In this document: positions 50,599 through 59,882 of the stretch, piece by piece
How positions within the stretch are numbered: position 1 is the first letter of the stretch
Layout: each line of letters begins with the position of its first letter
Origin: Candidatus Poribacteria bacterium
GTDB taxonomy: Bacteria > Poribacteria > WGA-4E > WGA-3G
Reading direction: 5' to 3'
Length of the DNA: 64,000 bases
Assembly: GCA_028824125.1 (NCBI GenBank)
Contig: JAPPES010000031.1
Span: forward strand, 1 to 64,000
Notes under the pieces: model-generated
The model's database searches: none
What the model was told of the DNA's origin: nothing
Seen by the model: the letters and a program-made list of their open reading frames with translations, nothing else
Position numbers and translations under genes: made by a program

Positions 50599-52233
50599 TT
50601 AAAAAGCGGTTTTTCGGAGAGCATCAGTTTTCAGCCAACCGATAGAATCAATAATTTCGTCTTGATGTTCCCGCATCATCACTTCAACGAGTGCCGGTTT
50701 TTCAGCAGCGAGCGCGTCCCTCAGGATCGGCTTAAAGTCCTCCAAATTTTCAACTTTCCTTGCATAAGCACCGAAAGACTGAGCAAATTCGACAAAATCG
50801 GGATTATGCAGGTCCGTGTCAATAGTCCGTCCGTCAAAACCTTTCAATTGAGACCCCTTAATCGCTGACAGTGCATCATCATTTATCACAATTGCAATCA
50901 CGTTGATGCCATATTTCATCGCTGTTGCCATTTCCATTGCCCCCATTAGAAAACCGCCATCGCCGCTAAAACATACAACCGGACGGTCAGGGGACGCCAC
51001 CTTAGCACCGATCGCCGCAGGATAGGCATACCCTAACGCCACACCGATATTTGGATAAAGGAAAGTCCGCGGATCGTAAATAGGAAACTCGGCGAAAGCG
51101 GCATAACCGAGAGAGTGAACATCAATCGAATAGATGGCATCTTTTGGCAGGACATCTTGGAGTTCGTGAATGATAGGTAGAGGTGGCTGCGTATCAAACT
51201 TGGCGCGAAGTTGCGGCAATACGTTATCCCAACCGCTTTCATCCGTGGAAATATCCTCAATCAGTGCCTGTAAGGTAAGTTTCAAATCACCTACTAACCC
51301 TATTTCGCATGGATATTCCCGTCCAATTTCGTTCTCATCTTCGTCAATTTGGATGAAAGGCAGCGGCAGTTTCATGCTCCAACTGCGTGTATCAATGGAT
51401 GTAAACCGCGGGCCAATTCCGATTAAACAGTCAGCGTGTTTAAGTGCTTCTTGCCCCAAATAGCCGTAGCAGACTTGCAACGCTAACGGATGGTCTTCTG
51501 ACAAAGCACCTTTTGCACAACGCGAAACAATTACAGGCGCATTCAATTTTTCTGCAAGCAGCTTTAATTCATTTCTGGCATTGGCATGAATAACAGCGGA
51601 ACCAGCAAAAATCAGTGGTAATTTCGCATTGTGTATCGCATCAACTGTTCGACTGAGCGTGGAATTGTCAGGAGGAGACAAATCTTCACGTTCAACATAG
51701 AGGGGTATTTGGACTTCTCCATCTTGAGTGGTTACATCCATCGGGAATTCCAACACCGTTGGTCCCGGTCTACCGTTGCGCATTGCTCTAAAGGCGTTTT
51801 CAACTACAACAGGAATCTCAGAGACAGTGTGGGCAATAGCACAATACTTGGTGATTGGCTCAAAAAACCGCATCTGATCTAAGCCGTGGAACATCTTACT
51901 CGGATGTCTACTATAAGAATCGGAATGGCTCTGTCCAGTAATCAATAAAACGGGAACACAATCAGTGAAGGCCTCCAAAATCCCAGTAGAAGCATTGCTT
52001 GCTCCCGGACCTGGTACAGTGATAGCAACACCGACCTCTCCAGTTGCGCGGGCGAACCCATCTGCCATTTGCGTTGCAGCATACTCATGCCGAACAAGAT
52101 AGTGGTTAATTGCCCCGGATCCTCTACGAAGCAAAGAATCGTAGATATGAATATTTTGCGTGCCGGGCATCCCGAATATTGCCGAAACACCCTGTGCTTT
52201 CAAACATTCAATTAGAATATCGCCGCCGTTCAC
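50599..52233 (-). CDS. thiamine-pyrophosphate enzyme (acetolactate-synthase-like)
   Basis: The GTG at 52233 (residue 15 of the track ORF) is the likely start: AAGGAG lies seven bases before it and the stop of the 44-aa gene is two bases upstream. About 544 residues in the three-domain TPP fold: N-terminal Pyr domain with the catalytic glutamate in YLVRHEYAATQMADGFARATG, central FAD/NAD-like domain, and C-terminal PP domain with GDGGFLMGAMEMATAMKYGINVIAIVINDDAL. Related enzymes include acetolactate synthase, benzoylformate decarboxylase and sulfoacetaldehyde acetyltransferase; the exact substrate is open. It has no small regulatory subunit gene beside it, which argues against biosynthetic AHAS. 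Confidence 0.87.
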   Translation of the reverse strand: MNGGDILIECLKAQGVSAIFGMPGTQNIHIYDSLLRRGSGAINHYLVRHEYAATQMADGFARATGEVGVAITVPGPGASNASTGILEAFTDCVPVLLITGQSHSDSYSRHPSKMFHGLDQMRFFEPITKYCAIAHTVSEIPVVVENAFRAMRNGRPGPTVLEFPMDVTTQDGEVQIPLYVEREDLSPPDNSTLSRTVDAIHNAKLPLIFAGSAVIHANARNELKLLAEKLNAPVIVSRCAKGALSEDHPLALQVCYGYLGQEALKHADCLIGIGPRFTSIDTRSWSMKLPLPFIQIDEDENEIGREYPCEIGLVGDLKLTLQALIEDISTDESGWDNVLPQLRAKFDTQPPLPIIHELQDVLPKDAIYSIDVHSLGYAAFAEFPIYDPRTFLYPNIGVALGYAYPAAIGAKVASPDRPVVCFSGDGGFLMGAMEMATAMKYGINVIAIVINDDALSAIKGSQLKGFDGRTIDTDLHNPDFVEFAQSFGAYARKVENLEDFKPILRDALAAEKPALVEVMMREHQDEIIDSIGWLKTDALRKTAF

Positions 52234-52235
52234 AC

Positions 52236-52370
52236 TTACTCTCCTTTGTGTTTTTTGAGGAAATTTTCCAACCAAGCATCTGGATCACGTCCAAGTTTCC
52301 GCAGAAACTGACATCCAATTTTCTTAACAAAATTCGGAAGTAGGTTAAAAAGTCTTAGCTGCCAATTCAT
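52236..52370 (-). CDS. 44-residue small protein between ABC and TPP genes
   Basis: Too short for the ORF track. An ATG at 52370, 22 bases after the ABC stop, opens a 44-codon frame (MNWQLRLFNLLPNFVKK... ending LENFLKKHKGE) that stops two bases before the GTG of the TPP enzyme. It is amphipathic and basic, with one cysteine. The tight fit between two genes and its in-frame AAGGAG, which serves the next gene, suggest translational coupling. No ribosome binding site of its own is evident. The function is unknown; a small subunit or membrane-associated helper of the TPP enzyme is possible. Confidence 0.6.
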   Translation of the reverse strand: MNWQLRLFNLLPNFVKKIGCQFLRKLGRDPDAWLENFLKKHKGE

Positions 52371-52392
52371 AATAATATAATGAAATTTCGAG

Positions 52393-53529
52393 TTAGGTCA
52401 GTAATGTTTCGCCTGTAACCTTGTCAAAAAGATGAATTCTATCAGGTACAAAAGAAACATAGAGATGTTGTTCAATTTCTGCTTCAAAGTTGGGAGCAGT
52501 ACGGGATTTGATGATCGTCCGAGAACCACCCCCATCGCTTCCGAGCGTAATCTCAACTATCGTTTCTGCACCAAGCGGTTCAACGCTATAAACTTCAGCC
52601 TGAAAAGCATTCGGAATAGGTTGATGGTTAACAAGGACATCTTCTGGATGAACGCCGAATACTAAGTCCCGATCTGTCCTGATTTCACTTACCGCTTTAA
52701 CAATACGATCATCCTGAATCGCAAACGTATTATCTTCGTTTCCATTGCCAGACAAGATCAACTGAAGGCTGCCATTCTTACTGGAGATTCTACACGAAAT
52801 ACAGTTCATACTTGGACTACCGATGAAACCCGCAACAAAAAGATTCGCAGGATGATTATAAATATCGGAAGGTGTCCCCAGCTGTTGAATCTTACCAGAG
52901 TCAAGCACGGCGATACGGTCTGCCATGGACATCGCTTCCACTTGATCGTGTGTCACATAAAATGTAGTAGTACCGAGTTCGCGTTGCCGCCACCTAATTT
53001 CAACACGCATTTCAGCTCGCAGTTTCGCATCAAGATTAGAAATCGGTTCATCCATAAGGAATACTTGTGGACGACGTACCATGGCTCTACCGAGTCCGAC
53101 GCGTTGTGTTTCACCACCGCTCAACTGATTCGGTGTCCGCATAAGTAAATGCTCAATGTGTAGCATCTGTGCAATATCTTTGACGCGGCGATCAATTTCT
53201 TCGGCAGAAAGTTTTCGCGGATGTAAGGGAAATGCCATATTCTCGTAAACGGTGAGGTGCGGATAGAGAATATGAGATTGGAAGACAAAAGCAACATCGC
53301 GCTCAGCAGGTGTTTTGTCGTTGACGCGAACATCATCTAAATAGATGCTGCCTTTTTCAGGTTTGTCTAATCCAGCGACACAGCGGAGCGTTGTAGTTTT
53401 TCCAGCACCTGTCTGACCAAGTAATACAAAGAATTCTTTATCTTTTACATCAAGTGTGATGTCGTCCAGGGCGGTGAGTTCACCGAACCGTTTTGTTACA
53501 TTTTCCAGTTTTACTGTTGCCATATTCAT
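52393..53529 (-). CDS. MalK/UgpC-type ABC transporter ATP-binding protein
   Basis: A 378-residue ATPase: Walker A GQTGAGKTT (about 38-46), Q-loop VFQSHILYPHLTV, signature LSGGETQRVGLGRA, Walker B VFLMDEPISNLD and the switch histidine in YVTHDQVEAM. The C-terminal TOBE region (about 240-378) ends FDKVTGETLLT, as in carbohydrate importers of the CUT1 class. No permease or binding-protein genes are in the window, so it may serve a distant transporter or be shared by several, as MsmK-like ATPases are. It heads the ABC/44-aa/TPP operon. Confidence 0.92.
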   Translation of the reverse strand: MNMATVKLENVTKRFGELTALDDITLDVKDKEFFVLLGQTGAGKTTTLRCVAGLDKPEKGSIYLDDVRVNDKTPAERDVAFVFQSHILYPHLTVYENMAFPLHPRKLSAEEIDRRVKDIAQMLHIEHLLMRTPNQLSGGETQRVGLGRAMVRRPQVFLMDEPISNLDAKLRAEMRVEIRWRQRELGTTTFYVTHDQVEAMSMADRIAVLDSGKIQQLGTPSDIYNHPANLFVAGFIGSPSMNCISCRISSKNGSLQLILSGNGNEDNTFAIQDDRIVKAVSEIRTDRDLVFGVHPEDVLVNHQPIPNAFQAEVYSVEPLGAETIVEITLGSDGGGSRTIIKSRTAPNFEAEIEQHLYVSFVPDRIHLFDKVTGETLLT

Positions 53530-53837
53530 ATTTATTTTAATTCAGATATTGTTTTATTATCACATGATTTCAATTGGATGTCAACAGAAAGGTTTGCAGG
53601 GCAAAGGTTATTAGTTTTCGGTTTTTCTGTGATATTTTCACATTTCAATATAAACCACCTGTAGGTCGGATAGAGTTTACGAAAAAACTCTCAGTAACAC
53701 TCATCAATTGATAATTCTTAAAACTAAATAACCCTGTATGTTTTCTTGATATTTCTTTCGGAATATGCTATTATTTTATTAAGGTTAATTGCCTTAATAC
53801 TGTTGGAAGGGTTCTCTCCAATATAGCATAATCATAT
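53530..53837. promoter_or_regulatory. divergent intergenic region with a promoter at 53746-53774
   Basis: No gene. TTGATA (53746-53751), 17 bases and TATTAT (53769-53774) form a likely promoter for the plus-strand gene at 53838. A small ttaagg/ccttaa inverted repeat lies just downstream. Confidence 0.45.
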
Positions 53838-54272
53838 ATGGAGGTACTGAGAAGGTCAGCAAACATGATACATATAGTAAAGGTTAAATGGCTTATATAC
53901 ACAGTGCTTGTGGGTCTAATACCTGTTGTCTTACGATCATTACTATGGATTATATCGCCTCATCAAACTATCGATCTCTTCAGTGCGTCAGACTTTGTAG
54001 CGTTTGGATTGATTTTGCATATATCCAATATTAACGAGATAGAACACTTCAACGATCTCGAAAAGTCATGGAAAACATTTCAGAACGGCACTTCAATTTT
54101 TCTTATAACAGTCTATAGTTTTTTATTTGCCGCTCACTTATTCAGTCAAGCGAATCCTGGGACAATTAACGTAGATACTGTCAGAACTATTTCTATGCTC
54201 TTAAGTGGTGTGTCATTTTTCCTCAGCTTCTCTGTCTATAATAGGATATCAAAAGTAGAAAGTACTCCATAA
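53838..54272 (+). CDS. small four-helix membrane protein
   Basis: A 144-residue protein (start possibly at MIHIVK, 53865) with about four predicted membrane helices: WLIYTVLVGLIPVVLRSLLWII, DFVAFGLILHI, ISIFLITVYSFLFAAHLF-type, and MLLSGVSFFLSFSVY. The loop NEIEHFNDLEKSWKTFQNG is polar. I do not recognise a family. A promoter lies upstream and a 44-residue single-helix gene follows after 61 bases, so the two may act together in the membrane. Confidence 0.65.
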   Translation: MEVLRRSANMIHIVKVKWLIYTVLVGLIPVVLRSLLWIISPHQTIDLFSASDFVAFGLILHISNINEIEHFNDLEKSWKTFQNGTSIFLITVYSFLFAAHLFSQANPGTINVDTVRTISMLLSGVSFFLSFSVYNRISKVESTP

Positions 54273-54333
54273 ATGTTTAAATGCCAAGATATTACCTTGT
54301 TCTTAAAAGTTCAAAGTAAAGAGGATTAATCAA

Positions 54334-54468
54334 ATGAACATAGCAATTATCATCATAGGTACAGTCGCTGCAATAGTGGGCATTAGTGTTGCGACTTGGT
54401 CCATCATAGACACCAGAAAACGGTATAATGAGGAATATAGGAAGGAAAAACACCGTGCAGAAGATTAA
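54334..54468 (+). CDS. 44-residue single-helix membrane protein
   Basis: Below the size limit of the ORF track. GAGGA precedes the ATG by about eight bases. The product begins MNIAIIIIGTVAAIVGIS, one clear membrane helix of about 20 residues, then a polar, highly charged tail (RKRYNEEYRKEKHRAED). It looks like a typical bacterial small membrane protein, and lies downstream of the four-helix protein. A hairpin with a one-wobble 10-bp stem follows at 54507-54533 and may be the terminator. Confidence 0.65.
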   Translation: MNIAIIIIGTVAAIVGISVATWSIIDTRKRYNEEYRKEKHRAED

Positions 54469-54506
54469 GAATGTTATCTTTCTTATCCAGCCAATCCTAT
54501 AAATCG

Positions 54507-54533
54507 TGCCGGATGCAGCATGTGCATTCGGCA
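54507..54533 (+). terminator. hairpin after the small membrane genes
   Basis: tgccggatgc and gcattcggca pair with one G-T wobble around agcatgt, followed by ttgattta. It probably ends the 53838-54468 transcript. The rest of the gap to 54678 holds no gene. Confidence 0.5.
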
Positions 54534-54678
54534 TTGATTTAGTGCTTTATAGACTTTACGGGAAAGAAAATGTATGGGAATCATAGAGTGACTAAACACG
54601 AATAGTGGCGCTGTCGTTGTGCGGACAGAAAAGGATCGAATTAATCTTCATTCAAGAAGGGAATGCATAAGTCCTGAA

Positions 54679-56364
54679 TTAGCGATTTTCTTCAATTCGG
54701 ATGGCTTGATTCGCTGAAAAATTTTCAAGCTTTTGGATATGCCCTCCCTGCCAATTCACTTCAATTGTCTGCACTTTTGAATGTGTGCCAAGCCCGAAAA
54801 GTAGGGCACGTTCGCTTCCAGATGCGTAGCTGCCGCCGCAGGAAACTTCTTTGACCTGCGTTTTATCACCTGTCTCCACCTTAACTTTAGCACCAATTCC
54901 GTCACGGTTGCTTTTAGTACCGACTAATTGGATTTTTAACCAATTACCCACTATTTTGGAATCATTTCGCAGCAGTATAGGCTTTCCGCCACAACATGAG
55001 ATTAGAATATCCGCGTCGCCATCGTTATCATAGTCCCCGATAGCGGTGCCGCGCGCTACAACGGGACGTGTGAAAAACGTCCCTGCTGCTTTAGATATTT
55101 CTTTGAAACTTCCTGTTCCAGTGTTTTGAAAAAATTGACACGTTTGTTTGTAAGAGAGGGAAGGTGTGATTTGTGAGACGTTATCCCACACATGCCCATT
55201 TGCGACAAAGAGATCTAACGTGCCGTTATTGTCCGCGTCAAGAAATTGGGTGCCAAAACCGAGTTGTGAAAAACTGGGTTCAGCAAGTCCTGATTCAAAC
55301 GTGGTCATTGTGTAAAGCCCACCTCCATCGTTGTGAAAGAGGCTATTTACTTCCAACGAGAAATTTGTGACAAAAAGGTCTAACATCCCGTCGTTATCAT
55401 AATCGCCATTTGCAATGCCCATACTTGCTGTAGCGCGTCCCTCCGAATTAAATGCAATCCCTGCTGTAATCGCATCATCAGTAAATGTGCCATTCCCGTT
55501 GTTCCGGTAAAGAAAATCTTGAACAGCATCGTTAGCTACGAAAATATCGGAAAAACCGTCGTTATTATAATCTGTCCAAAGAACGCCTAATCCTTTTCCC
55601 GCATTGCGCACGCCTGACCGTGCAGTGACATCTGTAAACGTGCCGTCACCATTGTTGCGGTAGAGTGTGTCTCTTGCGCCGGGATATTCGTGTGGGCCAC
55701 AGTAAATATGAACACCTTCAAGTGAACACGCATGCGCTGTTTCAATATGGTAATCAAGGTAATTCACCACATACAGATCAAGGTATCCATCAAGGTTGTA
55801 GTCACCAAAGGATGCACTGACGCTCCAGTGGGAATCGCCAACACCAGCATGGGATGTAACATCGGTAAAAGTGCCATCACCATTATTGCGGTAGAGTTGA
55901 TTTCTCCCAAAATTTGTGAGATATAGGTCTGCATCGCCATCGTTGTCGTAATCAGCGGAGAGACATCCCATGCCGTAGCCGTTATTTTTCTGAAATCCAG
56001 CTTGAGCGGTAACATCGGTAAAAGTGCCATCACCATTGTTGCGATAAAGAACGTTCATCTGATCAGGTGGGGTGCGAGATTGAGAAGCGTTCTCACAAGA
56101 TTTGCCACTGTTGACCAAATAGATATCAAGGAAACCATCGTTGTCATAGTCGAAAAAGAGGCAACCAGCACCCATCGTTTCAGGTAGATATTTTTCTTTT
56201 GATACGCCGTTGATGTGTCTAAAATGGATTCCAGCTGCTTCGGTTTGATCGGTGAAGTGGATAGCTGTTTCATCTGCGCTTAAATACAGATAGGATGTGG
56301 AGAATAATACGCAGAAAAGTAGTAGATGAGAGGCTTTTTTCATCAAATAGAATGATTGTAGCAA
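54679..56364 (-). CDS. FG-GAP/VCBS repeat protein with ASPIC/UnbV domain
   Basis: A 561-residue exported protein; the likely start is MKKASHL (56343) or TTG at 56364. After the signal peptide come about eight FG-GAP/VCBS repeats with calcium-binding loops (DYDNDGFLDIYLVN; DYNLDGYLDLYVVNY; DADNNGTLDLFVANG), each followed by LYRNNGDGTFTDVT blocks, forming a seven-bladed propeller. The C-terminal ASPIC/UnbV domain (about 470-560) has SNRDGIGAKVKVETGDKTQVKEVSCGGSYASGS and IEVNWQGGHIQKLE. The repeats are very similar at DNA level, which may allow recombination. It is the last gene of the VWA-M20-TPR-ASPIC operon; ASPIC proteins with TPR partners are common in these phyla. Confidence 0.92.
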   Translation of the reverse strand: MLQSFYLMKKASHLLLFCVLFSTSYLYLSADETAIHFTDQTEAAGIHFRHINGVSKEKYLPETMGAGCLFFDYDNDGFLDIYLVNSGKSCENASQSRTPPDQMNVLYRNNGDGTFTDVTAQAGFQKNNGYGMGCLSADYDNDGDADLYLTNFGRNQLYRNNGDGTFTDVTSHAGVGDSHWSVSASFGDYNLDGYLDLYVVNYLDYHIETAHACSLEGVHIYCGPHEYPGARDTLYRNNGDGTFTDVTARSGVRNAGKGLGVLWTDYNNDGFSDIFVANDAVQDFLYRNNGNGTFTDDAITAGIAFNSEGRATASMGIANGDYDNDGMLDLFVTNFSLEVNSLFHNDGGGLYTMTTFESGLAEPSFSQLGFGTQFLDADNNGTLDLFVANGHVWDNVSQITPSLSYKQTCQFFQNTGTGSFKEISKAAGTFFTRPVVARGTAIGDYDNDGDADILISCCGGKPILLRNDSKIVGNWLKIQLVGTKSNRDGIGAKVKVETGDKTQVKEVSCGGSYASGSERALLFGLGTHSKVQTIEVNWQGGHIQKLENFSANQAIRIEENR

Positions 56365-56370
56365 GTACTA

Positions 56371-58689
56371 TCAAGGAGAATTGGGGGGTGGATTCTTCAT
56401 TAACTTCGTAATTTTGTCCAACTGTTGGCGTGCATGCGGCACGATACTGCTGTCCGGATATGTGGTGAGCAGCGTTGTGTAGGTATTCAAAGCATTCGTA
56501 AAATCTCTCTTTTTTTGATAAATTTCTGCAATTTGCGTTAGTGCTTCAGCAGCTAACGGACCTTCTTGTGAAACGATTTGTCGGTATGAATGAAGCGCAT
56601 CGCCGTAAGCGTTTTGGGAACGATATATTGAACCGAGAAGCATCCACACATCATCAACAATTAGAGATTTTGGATAAAGTGTAATCGTATCTTCACACTG
56701 TGTAATTGCGGCTTCAATATCACCCGTTAAGTAGAGTTGAAGAGCGTTCGCGTAATCGGTTAGCGGTACAGAGAAATAGTCAGTATTCTCCTGAATCAAG
56801 GCAATTCGTTCTAACGCGTTGTTCGTGAGTTTATCCGATTTTGAGATATGGATGACCTTTTTATAATTTGTAACAGCGTTGTTGAAATCCGCTCCGAAGA
56901 AGTATGAGTCTCCTATCAGCTTTCGTGCAGTTGCACTTGCGCGATTAGTGCTGTCGGCAATTGGTGTTAAAACCTCTCTTGCAAGGGTATATCTCTTTAG
57001 CAGAAGATGACATTCACCTAAAACCAACTGTGCCGCACTAAATTGATTGGATATTAAACGGCGTCTAAGCAGGGGTTGAATGGTGATTTGCGCGGCTTTC
57101 GGATCATGAAGACCATGCAATTGTATCTGTGCCAACAGCAGTTGACTGTCAATAGGAGCAGCACTGTTCTTATTCATTTCTTGGAGGATATTGACTGCCT
57201 CACCCCACTGCTCAGCATTTTGAAACAGCTTTACAAGTTTATACCGTGTATTTGTGAGTACCCTCATGTCTGTAGACAACTGCAACAGTTTTTTATAGTA
57301 ATTTATTGCAAATTGGTTTTGATTGCGTTCTAACGTATTTCCAAATCTCTCTAATGTTGCGTCAATGTAAGTAGGATAGTTTCTGTGGAGTTGCGTGAAT
57401 GTTTTCAGTGCTTCGTCGAGTTGTCCGGCATAGAAGAAAAGTTCACCTAAAGTCAGCGCGATGTTAAGATTTCGCGGTGCAGCCTGATATGATTTTTGGA
57501 ACTGTGCTATCAGTTTTTCACGAAGCGGTTTTTGTCTGTCACCTTGATAAATCTCAAGCATCGCTGTCCATATAGATTCACGTTGACTGCCACTGGGGCC
57601 AACACTTTCCAACCCATCAAGACAAGTAGCAGCTGCTTTTTCAATATCACCCTGAATTTTATGTGTTGCCGCAAGCTGCGTATAGAGATACCCGTATCGT
57701 GGGTTTGCATTTATTGCCTGTTGAAATGCTGCTATCGCTTCAGGGTACATCTTGTGAGAGAGATAAATTGTCCCAAGTTGCTGATATTGATCAGTTTCTC
57801 CTGCGACCAATTTTTTCCATTCAGCTATCGCCTGTTCCTTGTTGCCAAGTTCAATATAGAGAGAACCGAGTTTTCGGCGGATAGAAGTATTTGCAGGATT
57901 TTTTTCAAGCACGCCCTTGTAGAGTTCCAATGCTTGTTGATATTTCCCTTGCTGTTGGTATAACTTTGCAAGTTCCTCCAAAAGAGTGGTGTCACTTGGA
58001 TTTAGTTTCATCCGTTCCGTAATGAGTTTTTCTGCTTCTGCATAACGTTCATTTTCAGTATATAAACGGACAAGGCTGCTTATTGCAGATGAGCGATAGA
58101 TGGAATTCGGAAAATTATCAAGAAAGGACTTGTAACTTGCCATTGCCTCTTCATGTCTTCCTTCTACGTATTCATAGTAGGCAGTGAGGTAGGCAGCAAT
58201 AGCAGCCGCGGAACTGTTAGGATGTTGTTTTACAATATGTTTGCATAACACTATCGCCTCTTTAAACTGATAGCGTTGACTATAGAGGTTAGAAAGTTGA
58301 TGGACAGACTGCGTTGCATAAGACCCATCAGGATTATCATCAATAATTTCCTTGAAGATGCGGCGCGCTTCTGCGTCTTCACCAAGTTTTGCGTAGCTTT
58401 GCCCTAACATAAGCCGCATAGAATCTATTTGGGGCTGCGTAAGTTTAATTTTAAGCAGTGCTTGATATGCTTTAATCGCTTCGGCGTACCTCCGTTCATA
58501 GTAGTGATCGTTTGCGTCCTGAATAGCGTTTAATGTTTGTAGCCTTGCTGCTGGGTCATCTTTAGGTTGCACTTGTGCAAAGACATCGGTACGTGTGCCT
58601 ATGCTGATAAAGAGGAATACCGTTATAATTGGAACTGATATTAAAATTTGCTTTAAGCAAGCAATTGATTGTAGTATTTTTATATTCAT
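56371..58689 (-). CDS. large exported TPR protein
   Basis: A 772-residue periplasmic or outer-membrane TPR protein. A hydrophobic signal (about 15-38, ending DVFAQ) is followed by about eighteen TPR units to the end (HYYERRYAEAIKAYQALLKI; QYQQLGTIYLSHKMYPEAIAAFQQAINANP; FTNALNTYTTLLTTYPDSSIVPHARQQLDKI). The repeats are spaced regularly, and there is no other domain. It should form a long superhelix for binding partners, plausibly the VWA or ASPIC proteins of its operon. Six bases separate it from the ASPIC gene. Confidence 0.9.
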   Translation of the reverse strand: MNIKILQSIACLKQILISVPIITVFLFISIGTRTDVFAQVQPKDDPAARLQTLNAIQDANDHYYERRYAEAIKAYQALLKIKLTQPQIDSMRLMLGQSYAKLGEDAEARRIFKEIIDDNPDGSYATQSVHQLSNLYSQRYQFKEAIVLCKHIVKQHPNSSAAAIAAYLTAYYEYVEGRHEEAMASYKSFLDNFPNSIYRSSAISSLVRLYTENERYAEAEKLITERMKLNPSDTTLLEELAKLYQQQGKYQQALELYKGVLEKNPANTSIRRKLGSLYIELGNKEQAIAEWKKLVAGETDQYQQLGTIYLSHKMYPEAIAAFQQAINANPRYGYLYTQLAATHKIQGDIEKAAATCLDGLESVGPSGSQRESIWTAMLEIYQGDRQKPLREKLIAQFQKSYQAAPRNLNIALTLGELFFYAGQLDEALKTFTQLHRNYPTYIDATLERFGNTLERNQNQFAINYYKKLLQLSTDMRVLTNTRYKLVKLFQNAEQWGEAVNILQEMNKNSAAPIDSQLLLAQIQLHGLHDPKAAQITIQPLLRRRLISNQFSAAQLVLGECHLLLKRYTLAREVLTPIADSTNRASATARKLIGDSYFFGADFNNAVTNYKKVIHISKSDKLTNNALERIALIQENTDYFSVPLTDYANALQLYLTGDIEAAITQCEDTITLYPKSLIVDDVWMLLGSIYRSQNAYGDALHSYRQIVSQEGPLAAEALTQIAEIYQKKRDFTNALNTYTTLLTTYPDSSIVPHARQQLDKITKLMKNPPPNSP

Positions 58690-58701
58690 AATCCTTTTTC
58701 G

Positions 58702-59877
58702 TTACCTATTTCCCATTAAGCCGATGCTTGTGGTAAGTGCCATGCCGTAAATCATACTGGTTTCGTCTATATCAAACTGTGGGTGATGGCACATATTAAC
58801 GATACCTTTCTGTTCATTTCCCGCGCCAACCATGACAAAGCAGGCGGGAATCTTCTCTGAATAGCACGCAAAATCCTCCCCACCGAGGATTGGCGGTATC
58901 GGAAAAATAACATTCTCTTTGCCAACTAATGCTTTTGCAGATGAGACTACCGTGTCAACACAAGGTTCATGGTTGTAAGTTACCGGACATCCCTCCTGAT
59001 AGGCAAACGTGTAAGTTGCCTCATGTGCATTTGCGATTCCAGCGATAAGGTTTTCCAACTGTGTCCTTACCCGTTTCTGGACATCTTTGTCCAGTGTGCG
59101 AACCGTACCGCCAAGTGTTACAGAAGGCGGAATAACGTTTTTGGCATCTCCCCCATGAAACTGTGTAACACTAACCACAGCGGAGTCAAGCGGATCCACA
59201 TTTCTTGAGACAATTGATTGTGCAGCATTTACAAATTGTGTGCCAACAACAATTGGGTCAACAGTGAGATGTGGAAAAGCAGCGTGTCCACCCCTTCCCG
59301 TGATTGTAATCTCAAATGTATCCGATTGTGCAAGCATGGGACCTGTACACGTAGCATATTGACCCACCGAATAGAGCGGAAAAACATGGATGCCGTAGAT
59401 TTCGTCTACATCATCAAGCACTCCATCTTCTATCATTGCTGGTGCACCACCGGGGAACGCTTCTTCACAAGGTTGAAAGATAAATCGGATATTTACTTTG
59501 AGACTACTTTTGAGATGCGATAGGATTCTGGCTGTGCCAATAAGCATAGCGGTGTGTGCATCGTGTCCACATAAGTGTGCTTTACCATCAATTTTTGATT
59601 TATAGGGCACATCAGTTTGTTCCTGAATTGGGAGGGCATCCATATCTGCGCGCAACGCGATTCGTTTTGTTGCCCCAGAAACTTCTAAATCACCGACAAC
59701 CCCAGTTTTTCCGATGCCGGTTTTAACTGATATGCCGAGGGTATTAAGAGCGTCTGCTGCAATCCCAGCTGTACGTTCAACATCAAACCTGAGTTCAGGA
59801 TGTTGGTGAATATCACGTCGAATGGTTACAATGTCATTATAATGCTGATGACACTGTTCAAATATTATATCTTTCAT
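58702..59877 (-). CDS. M20D amidohydrolase (N-acyl amino acid hydrolase type)
   Basis: A 391-residue metallopeptidase-like amidohydrolase of the M20D/HipO/IAA-amino-acid hydrolase group. It has RRDIHQHPELRFD, ADMDALPIQEQ, the metal ligands in HLCGHDAHTAM, FQPCEEAFPGGAPAMIEDGVL, the dimerisation domain (ITGRGGHAAFPHLTVDP) and the C-terminal GGEDFACYSEKIPACFVMVG. These enzymes cleave N-acyl or aryl amides of amino acids. There is no signal peptide, so it is cytoplasmic. It begins five bases after the VWA stop and is followed 12 bases later by the TPR gene. Confidence 0.93.
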   Translation of the reverse strand: MKDIIFEQCHQHYNDIVTIRRDIHQHPELRFDVERTAGIAADALNTLGISVKTGIGKTGVVGDLEVSGATKRIALRADMDALPIQEQTDVPYKSKIDGKAHLCGHDAHTAMLIGTARILSHLKSSLKVNIRFIFQPCEEAFPGGAPAMIEDGVLDDVDEIYGIHVFPLYSVGQYATCTGPMLAQSDTFEITITGRGGHAAFPHLTVDPIVVGTQFVNAAQSIVSRNVDPLDSAVVSVTQFHGGDAKNVIPPSVTLGGTVRTLDKDVQKRVRTQLENLIAGIANAHEATYTFAYQEGCPVTYNHEPCVDTVVSSAKALVGKENVIFPIPPILGGEDFACYSEKIPACFVMVGAGNEQKGIVNMCHHPQFDIDETSMIYGMALTTSIGLMGNR

Positions 59878-59882
59878 TACGA

